In this document: positions 54,095 through 64,000 of the stretch, in pieces | Numbering within the stretch: position 1 is the stretch's first letter | How the letters are laid out: every line of letters begins with the position of its first letter | NCBI GenBank assembly: GCA_963575645.1 | Contig: OY754475.1 | Location: 7,440,001 to 7,504,000, forward strand | Direction of reading: 5' to 3' | From: Xanthostigma xanthostigma | Lineage: Eukaryota; Arthropoda; Insecta; Raphidioptera; Raphidiidae | DNA length: 64,000 bases | Translations under genes and position numbers: made by a program | Notes under the pieces: generated by a model | What the model saw: only the letters and a program-made list of their open reading frames with translations | What the model was told of the DNA's origin: nothing | Databases searched by the model: none

Positions 54095-54430
54095 TATAAA
54101 ACCATATATCTATATTAATTAACTATATGAATCATTGCCTATCTACTCAATGTGCGGTGAGTGAACGCAACAAAGCGTATCGAAAATATATCTGCGTCTC
54201 TTTCTTCGATGTAATTCCCTGATTTCTCCGATGATAGGATTGGTTGATGTACTTGCATTCAATCTGAATAAAGTATCTCTGTTTCAAAAACTTTGTCTTT
54301 TTCTATGACGTTCATATGGGCGTACCCAGCTTTTGATCCAGAAGGGGGCAAATTAGAAATTTATTAAGCCGGGTCCCCCGTGCTTGTTTTGCCCTCCTGG
54401 ATACGCCAGGGCTTACGGCATAAAAAAAGA
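54095..54430 (+). repeat. Dispersed repeat shared with 38815-39090
   Basis: Inverted match to 38815-39090 with added right end GGGTCCCCCGTGCTTGTTTT ... TGGATACGCC. Probably part of a hAT or similar DNA element. The next stretch, 54431-54835, shows no gene. Confidence 0.6.
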
Positions 54431-54835
54431 CAGAAGTATATGTTTGCACTCTAATAGTTCGATTGCGATTTTATTCCTATGCTCAGTATAGAATAAAAGT
54501 ATATGTATATGAAAACACAACCCCTTCTCCGCGTCTGTCTGTCTGAACGCGATAAACTCATAAACTACCGAACGGATTTTCATACGGTTTTCACCAATAG
54601 ACGGAGTGATTCAAAAGAAAGGTTCATGTGTATAATTCATTAATGTTTTGTGTAAATTGGTTGAAATATGATAATGACTGTTGAAGATGTCGGAAAAAAT
54701 CGAGCCGACTGGAAGCTTTTGTCGAAAACGCTGCCTAATCCCTTTGAGATGTATGGTGGAATTGTTCCTCTTTCATAAGTCTACAGAAAAGTCCGCGATG
54801 GCATATGTCTATCTCTTAAGGATAGCTTACTATAC

Positions 54836-55153
54836 CAGGGATCGTCAACCTGCGGCTCTTTTGCTGTAAAGTTGCGGCTCTCCAGTTCCATACGCAAAAA
54901 ATAATTATTTTATTATATAAATCCTGAAAAATCGTCCAATCAATCCATGATTGAGCACCATGTCTATGTCTCAGCCATTTCCACTCGCGTCTCACCCGCA
55001 CCGCCCCCGTCGCGTCCTTGGATATATATACTATACCTATATAAGCAAATACTATAATACCGAAATGAAAATGTTTAGTGGCTCTTAAAAAACTGAGAAA
55101 CTTTGTAAATTATAACTTTTGGCTCTTCCGTCTCAAAAGGTTGCCGACCCCTG
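54836..55153. mobile_element. hAT element remnant with 8-bp duplication
   Basis: Starts CAGGGATCGTCAACCTGCGG and ends GGTTGCCGACCCCTG. Flanks TACTATAC and TATTATAC match at seven of eight bases. GCGGCTCT-type subterminal repeats are visible. 318 bases, non-coding. Confidence 0.75.
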
Positions 55154-55169
55154 TATTATACCCATTTTA

Positions 55170-55458
55170 ATGTTAAACGCTTTTAGTGGATATCAGTTTT
55201 GCAACGTAAGTCGACGAAAAAATTGGTTGTCTGTAAAGTCGGTTTACGGACGATAGTTTTACGTGATAACGTATTCCGCTCGAATATCATATTTAATAAT
55301 CACGCACAGGGTCAGGCAGAACGTTAGGAACGTTACACTTTTTCGTGCATGCAGCCGATGTTTCATCTTTTTATATTGACGTGATTCATCAATTTATAAG
55401 ACGTTATCACGTCAAAACGGTGGCAATCTACAAATTCGATTGAAGCCCGGGCTGCTAG
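55170..55458 (+). mobile_element. Helitron interrupted by a MITE
   Basis: AACGCTTTTAGTGGATATCA and CGGTGGCAATCTACAAATTC are adjacent in other Helitron copies (25320-25390) but separated here by 55219-55413. Ends in CTAG (55455-55458) before T. Confidence 0.7.
55219..55413 (+). mobile_element. GACGTTATCACGTC family copy nested in a Helitron
   Basis: Runs from TTGGTTGTCTGTAAAGTC to GACGTTATCACGTC and lies in an A run (AAAAA/AAAA). The uninterrupted Helitron provides the empty site, so this copy defines the family's ends and shows insertion into A/T runs. Confidence 0.75.
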
Positions 55459-56189
55459 TTTTAAATAAACTTGTTCAGTCCACACTGCTACGAATTGGCC
55501 ACAAACCAAAGGTGGCAGCGCCCGTCTAACTATAAATTGAAGCATAAACCCTTTTGATCTGTGACCGTAGATAGACATCGTAAGTTCGTTTTGCTTTCCA
55601 CCAGTTGAATTCTAGTTCCGATGACGTCACGAGAAGTCATATATCACATTATAATTATATTATGGCGGACGTGACGTGTGTACCCGTATCTTCCACCATA
55701 TATCATCATCTTCATTGCCAAGCGACGAGTTAACTACGACGAATGGGACGTCATACGGCGTTATGCAACGCTTAACTGAAATTAATTCTTACGTTCGCTG
55801 TACAATTATGTTCGCGGTGGGAGTGATGGGTATGTTCGACCCACCACCTTAACCCCTGTACGAGAAACGACTGCTATTACAGCGGAAGGCAAGTTGAAAT
55901 GATAAATTGATAATATTTATTTGTACTGGGTCCAGTTAACTGCTGTTTGATGATCTGAAAAGAAGAGTCTAGGCACTTTATACTACACACTACAGAAGTA
56001 AATAAAAAAACGTATGTTTTATTTAGTATTTGTAACAGTGTAACACATATATACATAAATTGTAACTTTCTCCAGTCCTTTGCTCTATGAACTTTAACTA
56101 TATGCCAAATCTGACACTCCTCCGTGCGCGCACTGTGCTTAAAAATGAGTACACCGTTTTTTCTTCGCATATATTAATATATAAATAAA
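55459..56189. other. Intergenic DNA, no gene seen
   Basis: Contains single phrases shared elsewhere (CCGTATCTTCCACCATAT near 55685; GCGGTGGGAGTGATGGGTA near 55815, compare 5055). No gene. Confidence 0.5.
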
Positions 56190-56707
56190 GGACCTCGCAC
56201 AAACCTTACGGGATTTGGTTTTTGGTTAAATTGATCGAAAATTGCTTTATTTTATAGTTCAAAGGTCACTAAGAAAAAGTGTCCTGGGGCGCATAGCCTA
56301 AAAACAAATAGATTTTTAGCTACAGATATGTTTAGCGAGATTTTAGATATAGGGATATCCATTGAATTCAGAATCTTAACAAAATCTAAGCTCTAGAAAT
56401 GTGTTTTCGAGTGCGCTGAATCCGAATATGACATTATTATTTTACACAGGGTTTACAACATTACCTAGGTTTCGACTATTTTTCTATTTCTAAAAAACAA
56501 GGACGAAAGTTGAACATGGACATGTTTGTGAATTCAATGGATATCCCTATATCTAAAATCTCGCTAAACATATCTGTAGCTAAAAATGTATTAGTTTTTA
56601 GGCTATGGCTATGGACACTTTTTCTTAGCGACCTTTAAACTATATAAAATAAAACCATTTTCGATCAATTTAACTAAGAAGCAAATCCCGTAAGATTTGT
56701 GCGCGGT
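56190..56707. mobile_element. 518-bp TIR element with arms of about 190 bases
   Basis: Left GACCTCGCACAAACCTTACG and right complement (CGTAAGATTTGTGCGCGGT) start a long imperfect inverted repeat reaching GGATATCCATTGAATTC. Central spacer near 56380-56520. Non-coding. Confidence 0.7.
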
Positions 56708-57209
56708 ACTTTTCTCTTACCGCGTGCGATGCCGCGGATAACAGTTAATAATTTAGTATGTGAGACGTGTAATTTTGGTGAGATTCAACTGTATATTTTT
56801 GCTAAGCGAAAGAAAGTCAGTTCTATTTGTTAGTGCTGATTTATATTTTGAAATATGCTATATGAAAGTCGCTAATTGCGAATGTTGTTGATATTAATTG
56901 AATAATCATGATATTAAAAAACAGCGCGCGCTGTTCGCGTCTCTTGCATTCAGCAGATATTAATTAATCCGAAATCCCACCCCGATGAATGGTATAAGCG
57001 CGGCTCATTAGTGAACCGGAGCTGCACCCAGGGCTGTCCGGGTGGAACAAATAGCTCCTCCAATGTCACATTTTTCAAGCTCGACTTGGAATAAAAAAAT
57101 TCGGTCATGAGTAAACATTTGTAAGCGAGTGAACACTAAACAGAAAAGGGCGTGTCGTTTGTTTCTCATTCAACGCATTTGTATTTCCCCACCTGCCAAC
57201 CAAATGTTC
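56708..57209. other. Intergenic DNA, no gene seen
   Basis: No recurring repeat, coding motif or RNA gene. Confidence 0.5.
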
Positions 57210-57762
57210 TATACGCTAGGATAGTATCTTTGACACGCGCCATCTCGTGTTTGATTTTTTTCAAAAGTGGTTCACCCAAAACTTACAAACACATGGAAAC
57301 CAGCGTTATTCTTAATTATAAAAAAATATTTACGCAAAATGTCAGTAAAAAAACTACATAAATGATACACATTTTTAATTTCTAAATTTTTTAAATCTTA
57401 TTTTTGTTAACAAAATAACAATTATGATATTTTCCATGTATTTAATAATGATTTCAGACGTAAAATAAAATTTAATTACCCTTGACGACGTACTGCTGTA
57501 GTCCATTTTTTTCCTCTCTAATTCATAAGAAAATCCGGGTAAACGGTGGAATTGTAACTCTGGATGTTTAGTATCTTTACAATCAACAACACAGCACTTC
57601 CGATTTGATAGCTTTTTCCCCATTTTATTCGACAATTAATCCTTATTAAAATACACGTAGGTATAACATATGACACTAAGGTTTTGACTGAACCAGATTT
57701 AAAAAAAAAAACCAAGAGAGGGCCCAAAAGTCGCCTGTCAAAAGATACTTTCCTAGCGTATA
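57210..57762 (-). mobile_element. THAP-bearing TIR element, P-like deletion derivative
   Basis: Inverted repeats of about 32 bases (TATACGCTAGGATAGTATCT on the left; TATACGCTAGGAAAGTATCT on the right read on minus) enclose a single exon encoding the front half of a THAP finger. The ATG lies about 140 bases inside the right terminus, which resembles the layout of P elements. No 8-base or TTAA duplication is visible, so Kolobok or another THAP-using superfamily is possible. Confidence 0.6.
57480..57623 (-). pseudogene. THAP zinc-finger first exon (partial)
   Basis: ATG at 57623 (an upstream TTG is not a start). 48 codons beginning MGKKLSNRKCCVVDCKDT and continuing HPELQFHRLPGF. Cys10 and Cys15 are spaced as the first pair of the THAP C2CH ligand set, followed by the F-H-x-x-P motif. 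At 57480 the frame meets AGG|GTAATT, a plausible splice donor in phase 0. The second half (C-x2-H and AVPTIF-like end) is not found before the left TIR, so the finger is incomplete here. Confidence 0.6.
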
Positions 57763-58264
57763 CGTAGCATTTATATATCTCTATAAGGATGCCGGGAAAA
57801 CTTGTACGACCTGTTTTTTTGTCGAATTGTTTGAATAAATTAGGTAGGTAATTATGTTATCTAACCTGAAACGTGGCTGAACTTACGTACCTGAAAGCTC
57901 TAAGATTTTGTTTCGGATATAAATCAAGCGGGCTAACACTAACAGCTTCGATTGGATTTAAGTATTTATTTATTTTTTTTTTGTATGGTCAGCCCTGTTT
58001 ATAGGGGGATATAATATTTAATGACTGAACGTGCAGACGGAGCGAACGAATCAATTTATTTCGCTTCACTTGTTTTTCTTCCTTCGCACAGTCCTTTATT
58101 AATGCCAGCCTTCGCTCTTTTTCAGCTCCCTGTGTTTAACTTCAGAACTTTTTTTTTTGCTGACATAATGTTATTGATTTTTGTTTTTGCTGAAGAAAAA
58201 TAAATTGTTGGCTTTTTTCGATACGTGGTTATTGGCAATGCAATTTAATAATTTTATACAATAA
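57763..58264. other. Intergenic DNA, no gene seen
   Basis: The 60-codon plus frame from 58021 is hydrophobic at its end but has no motif. Confidence 0.5.
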
Positions 58265-58864
58265 CTAGCGGTTCCGTCCGATTTCACCCGCGTGTAAAAG
58301 AACGAATGGGGAAGGGAGGAACATGAGTACACACATTCATCTTAGTTTACCGAGATGAATGTTGTGTCCAAACTTCATAATGATCGGAGTTACCGTTCAA
58401 AAGTTTTTGTCGTTAAAAAGCAGTATTTATACTTTTTTTAATTAATAATTTTTTTCATTAATTAAATAAAATTAAAATAAGTAAGCCTTAGAAGAAAGCA
58501 ATGTAGAAAGTAAAAAAAAATAAAAATATATTCGCCCAACATGGGGCTCGAACCCACGACCCTGATATTGACAAGCGCATGCTCTACCGATTGAGCCATT
58601 CGAAGTTGTGTACTCACAAAGCTAATATGAATATATTTAGTGAGTGCATTTACCTGAATAGAAGCTTATTTTTGAGATACATTTAGCAACATTTTTCAAT
58701 AATGCTCTGCTCCTAATGGTCGTAGCATGATATTATATAGCCTATAGCCTTCCTCGATAAATGGGCTATCCAATAAAAAAACATTTTTTTCAATTTGTAC
58801 CAGTAGCTCCTGAGATTAGCGCGTTCAAACAAACAAACTCTTCAGCTTTATATATTAGTATAGA
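58265..58864 (-). mobile_element. Full tRNA-Lys-bearing Helitron
   Basis: Minus orientation: TC start at 58864 (TCTATACTAATATATAAAGC), CTAG end at 58265-58268 with T beyond. Both outer thirds match the tRNA-less Helitron at 6237-6575; the middle third adds a tRNA-Lys-like block and an AAGCCTTAGAAGAAAGCAAT segment. Confidence 0.8.
58533..58604 (-). repeat. tRNA-Lys-like block in a complete Helitron
   Basis: Minus strand: GGCTCAATCGGTAGAGCATG, then a scrambled anticodon (TTGTCAA), then GGTCGTGGGTTCGAGCCCCA and TTGGGCG. The T arm and 3' acceptor agree closely with insect tRNA-Lys(CTT), but the anticodon is lost. Confidence 0.7.
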
Positions 58865-58970
58865 CTATAGATTATTGAGGGAAACCAAGGAAAGCCTCAA
58901 CAAGACGGCCCGGTACAGGAATTACCGTTTCTCGGCGAGAGGCAGCAGGAAAAAATCCCAGCCACATCTG

Positions 58971-59030
58971 CCCTCGCCGGGATTCGAACCCGGTACATCC
59001 CGAATGCGAGTCTAGTGCTCTCACCGCTGG
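58971..59030 (-). repeat. tRNA-like block (CAT anticodon position)
   Basis: Minus strand: CCAGCGGTGAGAGCACTAGA, CTCGCATTCGGG, B box GGTTCGAATCCC. The acceptor 5' half is missing. Likely a SINE head directly adjoining a dispersed repeat. Confidence 0.5.
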
Positions 59031-59873
59031 TTTCGTTTAAATATTATTGCAGTTATTTGAAAAATGCTCATTGATACAATTTGCAGACGGTATAGATGCT
59101 GCCGTCACGTACCCAGCGAATATCAGAAAATTTGAATATGTTAATTGTAGACGATATTTCAAAAAATAAAACGAAAAATAATTCATGGAAAAAGCAAACG
59201 GGAGATACAAAAATTGAAATGTTCGTTAAGCTTATTTAAAATTCTGAATGAATAAAATACGAGATGAAATCATGAAAGCGATTATCTAAGGAACAATAAA
59301 AACGGCACGTTACATTAATAAAAGATGCAATCAGAGATGGACGAAGAAAGGTATAGTTTCGGAGGAGGAGTGAGAAAGACCAAGTTCGAGCTTTACTTAA
59401 ATACGTGACTAGAGCTTTTAGAAAGCATTGAACATCGGTTTGGTTTTGAAGTTTTAGTTCTAGTTGAAAATAATTTCACGTAAATCTTTCCTCGTTCTTG
59501 TTTTAACCGACTAACATGTACGAACATTAGATGTGTAAAAAGTGTTAACACTTTTGACACTATTGCTATACAAAAAGTGGTTCGCGACTTTTAAGGTTAG
59601 GTACTGGTAAAAACGTGTTCTTTCTTATCTATATTATTCAAAGTTTGCCTACCTTATCCTAATGTTCTAAAATTCCTTCATTTGCCCATTGCTATTAAGT
59701 GGAAGTTCAAAAATGTAGAAAATAACGGTAAGTGTGATAGATGGAAAATAGTAATGGTGCGAACGGCGTCTGTTATGACATAAAGTCGCGAAACGGACGT
59801 TAAACGCATTATTATTATTATATCTAAGTATATTATTAGAGAAAATGATAAACTATAAACGGTGCACATCGGT
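59031..59873. other. Intergenic DNA with a dispersed phrase
   Basis: Bases 59031-59125 (ATGCTGCCGTCACGTACCCA and neighbours) match the dispersed repeats near 15900 and 43650. The rest shows no gene. Confidence 0.5.
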
Positions 59874-60122
59874 AAGGTTAGTAGAGTAGAGGTTACCTCG
59901 TTTCATTTGAGGAGTGATGACATCATCCGGTTGACATGTCAAATTATTCCTTAGCGACGGCTGTTGTTTATGTCTTTAATAAACGTCAAAGAAATAAAAC
60001 GACAGAATATTGATACGGTCATTAAAGTGCGTAAACAACAGCCGTATTGTACAGGTCCGCCGGATGACGTCATCGCCTCCCTTCCCCAAACGGAACGAGG
60101 TAACCTATGCTCCGCTAACCTT
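59874..60122. mobile_element. Palindromic MITE of about 249 bases
   Basis: Arms AAGGTTAGTAGAGTAGAGGT and complement of AAGGTTAGCGGAGCATAGGT, both continuing through GTTACCTCGTT and GATGACATCATCCGG to GGCTGTTGTTTA. Central loop near 59975-60035. The two overlapping frames in the right arm are by-products. Confidence 0.7.
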
Positions 60123-60238
60123 GAGCCATCGTTACGAATATCTCGCAACTTTTGTAAATACGGTTTTGAGCGTATGGTTGTTACACAATTCGGTACGCAT
60201 TTAACCCGCTATATAATTGAATAAAAGACGGGTTGTTC

Positions 60239-60286
60239 ACACAGAGACCCTCGACTCAATTAGAGGGACTCCGTGGTCTCTGTATG
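60239..60286. repeat. Nested hairpin
   Basis: ACAGAGACC pairs with GGTCTCTGT, and CCCTC inside pairs with GAGGG. Too small to classify. Confidence 0.45.
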
Positions 60287-61394
60287 TATATTAATGGCCG
60301 ACTCTCTGCTAAAACCGCTCGTGGCTAAAATTTCTTTTGTCTGAAAAAATACATATTTATTGACCGTGTAGTTCAAGTATTATTTTTAGCCCACCGTTAA
60401 GCATTATGTGTACAGAATAAAATGACTGAACACATCGTGATGAAACGTACATCGTTCTCTTCGTTTTAATGAGAATTGAACAATATACTATAGGTATATG
60501 TTTCATTCATAGATATATTTAATAACCTCTATGAGTCTATAGTGTTAGCAAAGATCGAGAGAAAGGCTTAAACACTACGGTACACACATATATACATCTG
60601 TCTCTTTTATTATACTCTGAGTCTAATGCGCATGTCCGTGAATGGATGCGCGTCAGTTGCAGCGTCAGTTTGCACATGGAACTAAGCTGTGAAAGGGAGG
60701 TGGCTAGCTCTATTCCACTTATTGCCCCACTACAGTCGCAACACCTGCGCACAACGGGTCAAGTAAACACAAAGAGATAGAAACAGTCATTTGCTGTCTC
60801 ACTTCATGGGCCACGCTTCCACTTACGGCCACTAGCAATAATAATATATTTTCCCTCCATCACTCGAAAAAATAAATTAGAATCTCGAACGTAGCAATGT
60901 TCTCTAACTCAAAATTAGTTTGAATGAATCTTAACTTCTACAAGTCGAATATTTCCTTACAAAATCCGCCTAAGTCGAAAACTCTATAACATTTTTTGCC
61001 GTCTCTCTCGAAGTTCGACTTACAGAGGTTATCTTATCTCGATCGTATATAATTTGACAGGTTCAAATCTCTATTCAGTCATCAAATCAACTTATTATTA
61101 GGAAGATGTAAGAAATTCGTAAAAATGAACCAAACTCGGCGCTTCACTACTTCTACTTTCCGACGTTGTGCATTGCGTAAATTTTAGAGACACCGAACAA
61201 AAGACTTCTCTCAACACTTAAAATAAATGATAAACAAAACAAAGTAATTTACATGACAATGAAATTTTACAGAAAAGTACATTTCTTCTTTATCTCCGAC
61301 AACATCTTTTGTATTACATTTATTTCGATGTCGTTTGCAGCTACTGATTTTATTCTGACTGATTTCTAGACATTTTTTAAATATTGCGTCTTCA
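60287..61394. other. Intergenic DNA, no gene seen
   Basis: Frames such as 60537-60752 (minus) have no motif. No recurring repeat. Confidence 0.5.
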
Positions 61395-62562
61395 CTAACA
61401 AGGAAAGACCAAAGATGGATTGCCAACCGTTTATTTTTTTGAGTGAAATTAGACCCCCGAAGAAAAATACGCTTTGAACTAACAAGGAAAGACCAAAGAT
61501 GGATTGCCAACCGTTTATTTTTTGAGTGAAATTAGACCCCCGAAGAAAAATACGCTTTGAACTAACAAGGAAAGACCAAAGATGGATTGCCAACCGTTTA
61601 TTTTTTTGAGTGAAATTAGACCCCCGAAGAAAAATACGCTTTGAACTAACAAGGAAAGACCAAAGATGGATTGCCAATCATTTATTTTTTTGAGTGAAAT
61701 TAGACCCCCGAAGAAAAATACGCTTTGAACTAACAAGGAAAGACCAAAGATGGATTGCCAACCGTTTATTTTTTGAGTGAAATTAGACCCCCGAAGAAAA
61801 ATACGCTTTGAACTAACAAGGAAAGACCAAAGATGGATTGCCAATCATTTATTTTTTTGAGTGAAATTAGACCCCCGAAGAAAAATACGCTTTGAACTAA
61901 CAAGGAAAGACCAAAGATGGATTGCCAACCGTTTATTTTTTGAGTGAAATTAGACCCCCGAAGAAAAATACGCTTTGAACTAACAAGGAAAGACCAAAGA
62001 TGGATTGCCAATCATTTATTTTTTTAGTGAAATTAGACCCCCGAAGAAAAATACGCTTTGAACTAACAAGGAAAGACCAAAGATGGATTGCCAACCGTTT
62101 ATTTTTTTGAGTGAAATTAGACCCCCGAAGAAAAATACGCTTTGAACTAACAAGGAAAGACCAAAGATGGATTGCCAACCGTTTATTTTTTGAGTGAAAT
62201 TAGACCCCCGAAGAAAAATACGCTTTGAACTAACAAGGAAAGACCAAAGATGGATTGCCAACCGTTTATTTTTTGAGTGAAATTAGACCCCCGAAGAAAA
62301 ATACGCTTTGAACTAACAAGGAAAGACCAAAGATGGATTGCCAACCGTTTATTTTTTGAGTGAAATTAGACCCCCGAAGAAAAATACGCTTTGAACTAAC
62401 AAGGAAAGACCAAAGATGGATTGCCAATCATTTATTTTTTTAGTGAAATTAGACCCCCGAAGAAAAATACGCTTTGAACTAACAAGGAAAGACCAAGGAT
62501 GGATTGCCAACCATTTATTTTTTGAATGAAATTAGACCCCAGAAGAAAAATACGCTTTGATT
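61395..62562. repeat. 83/84-bp satellite, 14 units
   Basis: Units begin CTAACAAGGAAAGACCAAAG at 61395, 61479, 61562, 61646, 61730, 61813, 61897, 61980, 62063, 62147, 62230, 62313, 62396 and 62479. Two variants differ at GCCAACCGTTTA (A) versus GCCAATCATTTA (B), in the order A A A B A B A B A A A A B plus a diverged last unit. The recurring minus-strand peptide MAIHLWSFLVSSKRIFLRGS is read from the repeat; since 83 is not a multiple of three, it changes frame each unit and is not a protein gene. Confidence 0.95.
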
Positions 62563-62783
62563 TTTGAACCATTATATTTTCTGAAACATTAAATTTTTAA
62601 ATGCTTCCTAACGCATTCCTGGTCAAAATAAACGCGCCGCACGTAGCCACAAAGGAAATATATAATACTAGCCGCTACCCGTTGCTCTGAAACAACGTTT
62701 TATACAACAGTAATGGATCCGAACACCGGATGTCTTCAATTTTTAGTATCATTTAAAATTTGCCGACGTTTGGGATGCTCACT
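62563..62783. other. Short spacer after the satellite
   Basis: Holds a scrap reading ACTAGCCGCTACCCGTTGCT at 62668, a common transposon-end style; no gene. Confidence 0.45.
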
Positions 62784-63383
62784 AGTGATGTGTCGCTTCT
62801 GAGCGAGTCGTTCATAATGAACGACTCCTTTGTCGGAGCGAAGCGAGTCGCTCTTTTTTTTTGTCCGAGCGCCATTGCTCTGTGCTGAGCTGTTCAGTAC
62901 TGTTGCATTCGCACATTTACAGAGTGCACACAGCACAGGCCACAGAGGCATTAGTGAATTTTGCACGCACGGAGTTATCTTTGCTGAGTCATTTAATGTT
63001 GAATGACACACTGTAAGTGTAATAGTACTAAGCTAGACAGTGACTTGAACCATTCACATTGACGTCGTTGACAAAGATATAATACTGTAACAATAAACAA
63101 ATTATTATTGTTCAGCTTTTATTATACTTTATAGTTTTATCCGATATGTGAATAAGATCAGAATCATATTAAAATGAGCTCAGAGCTGAGTGTGTATTGT
63201 GCTGTGCAATGCTACGTGACTCCTGAGCATGCATGATAACAGTTCACACCTCTGCAGTCTGCACACTTGTTTTGTGCGTACTGTCTAGTGTCGCTCCTTT
63301 GAACGACTCGCTCTGAGCGACTCTTTTTAGTGAGCGGAGCGCACGGAGCCAGCTCCCAATAAAGAGTCATGTGGACACATCAC
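62784..63383. mobile_element. hAT-like element, AGTGATGTGTC ends
   Basis: Begins AGTGATGTGTCGCTTCTGAG and ends GGACACATCAC. Many GAGCGA/TCGTTC subterminal repeats lie within 80 bases of each end (for example AACGACTCGCTCTGAGCGAC on the right), typical of hAT transposase-binding regions. Interior is non-coding; the 91-codon minus frame at 62736-63011 shows no transposase motif. Confidence 0.6.
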
Positions 63384-63900
63384 CAGCTCTCACCTACGTT
63401 GTATAAGGAACTCCTGTGCAAAATTTCATACTTCCAGATTCACTTGTTTAGCTGCTGTGCATTGTCTGTATAATCTCATTATTTCAATTTTATCGTACTT
63501 TGCCAAAAGAATTGTTTTACATCCAATAAGATTTCCGAGAACACCCTGTATACGATTTGTAATGTGTTTCCAATAGTTTTGTGACTTCGGCCACAGTATT
63601 CTCTTGAGCTGAACGATTCGAACAGGGAATCTGGAGCGTGCTGAAGTAGTTATTTTATCGTTCAATCTTTGGAGTGGTACTTTTACTTCAAAATAGCTTA
63701 TATATAGATACTTAGAGGAAAAAGCTTTTTATTATATCATAATAATGTTGTCGTGATGTGTTAAACAGACTTTCTGAAACTTTTTTCTTGACCGGTCATT
63801 TCAGAGAGGGATTAAAAGTACCTTGATGAGATCTGATCAGACAGAAAAAAACTCTGAAAGGCTAGTCAAACCCTTGTTTAATAAAAAAAAGAGATTGTAA
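63384..63900. other. Intergenic DNA, no gene seen
   Basis: A 79-codon minus frame (63426-63665) contains RFPVRIVQLKRILWPKSQNY, reminiscent of the end of a mariner-like transposase, where a DLSPCDFFLWG-type region would precede it. The evidence is too thin to call. Confidence 0.4.
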
Positions 63901-63954
63901 AAAAAACGAGTGTGCTTTAGACCACACGACTGAAGTAAAACTTCTTCCTGCCAT
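63901..63954 (-). repeat. Third copy of the LINE-interrupted repeat
   Basis: Minus strand: GGCAGGAAGAAGTTTTACTT, CAGTCGTGTGGTCTAAAGCA, CACTCG then T run. Uninterrupted, so it is the second empty-site copy for the LINE insertion at 681-975. Confidence 0.7.
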
Positions 63955-64000
63955 AATTCGTTACTATTCACCCGAAAATTCACAAAATATGAACTTTAAA

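Noticed and set aside
61211..62261. Long minus-strand open frames with repeated MAIHLWSFLVSSK peptides
   Set aside because: They are read from the 83/84-bp satellite; unit length is not a multiple of three and frames rotate, so no protein constraint is visible.
63426..63665. Possible mariner-like C-terminus on minus strand
   Set aside because: RFPVRIVQLKRILWPK is only vaguely similar, and no catalytic or terminal motif follows.
1..64000. CRISPR array, bacterial operon or phage
   Set aside because: The tandem arrays have no unique spacers, and base composition and element types are those of an animal nuclear genome.

Overview
This window reads as a gene-poor, repeat-dense piece of an arthropod nuclear genome. 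I favour an insect, probably a moth or butterfly. The basis is many short non-autonomous Helitrons whose 5' ends read TCTATACTAATATTATAAAG (or TATATAAAG) and whose 3' ends read CTAG followed by T. Abundant TA-flanked miniature elements, hAT elements with 8-bp duplications and Penelope-like fragments in the same AT-rich DNA agree with this. The lineage call is inference from repeat style; I can run no search. I found no intact host protein gene. Open frames are short (about 110 codons at most), and nearly all are chance frames inside repeats. The only protein-coding signals I can defend are broken transposon pieces: two LINE reverse-transcriptase C-termini (753-974 and 41311-41672, minus), a pogo-type HTH start (20000-20131), a Penelope-type endonuclease tail (27344-27610, minus), a hAT dimerisation scrap (26214-26267), a mariner-like C-terminus (47250-47396) and a THAP zinc-finger exon inside a TIR-bounded element (57480-57623, minus).

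Layout. 1-5 kb: LINE tail nested in an older repeat, a fold-back Penelope-like element with a 14-bp target duplication, a hAT miniature element, and a tRNA-Leu-like element. 5-15 kb: Penelope composite, Helitrons, a 577-bp fold-back, TA-flanked MITEs. 15-22 kb: second and third copies of the fold-back family, a tRNA-Asp-like element, a deleted pogo element, and a different Penelope-like fold-back with a complete hammerhead architecture. 22-33 kb: tRNA-Lys-bearing Helitron, LTR and tRNA-Lys primer-site remnants, Penelope endonuclease copy, several MITEs, and the inverted second copy of the tRNA-Leu-like element. 33-47 kb: a family of about 575-bp elements (three near-identical long copies plus short ones), a LINE tail, and further palindromes. 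47-56 kb: mariner-like deletion derivative, then Helitron-like elements carrying two unrelated tandem arrays (40-bp and about 160-bp units), nested hAT elements. 56-64 kb: THAP element, tRNA-Lys Helitron, palindromic MITEs, a 14-copy 83/84-bp satellite and a last hAT-like element.

The most notable biology is the set of three sequence-unrelated Penelope-like families. They share one RNA design: CUGAAGA, a 5-bp stem II, GAAA, then a self-complementary ACGU. This matches the minimal hammerhead ribozyme known from Penelope-like elements. Nothing else here behaves as a coordinated gene system; the parts are transposons inserted into each other, and several insertions can be dated relative to one another from the nesting.
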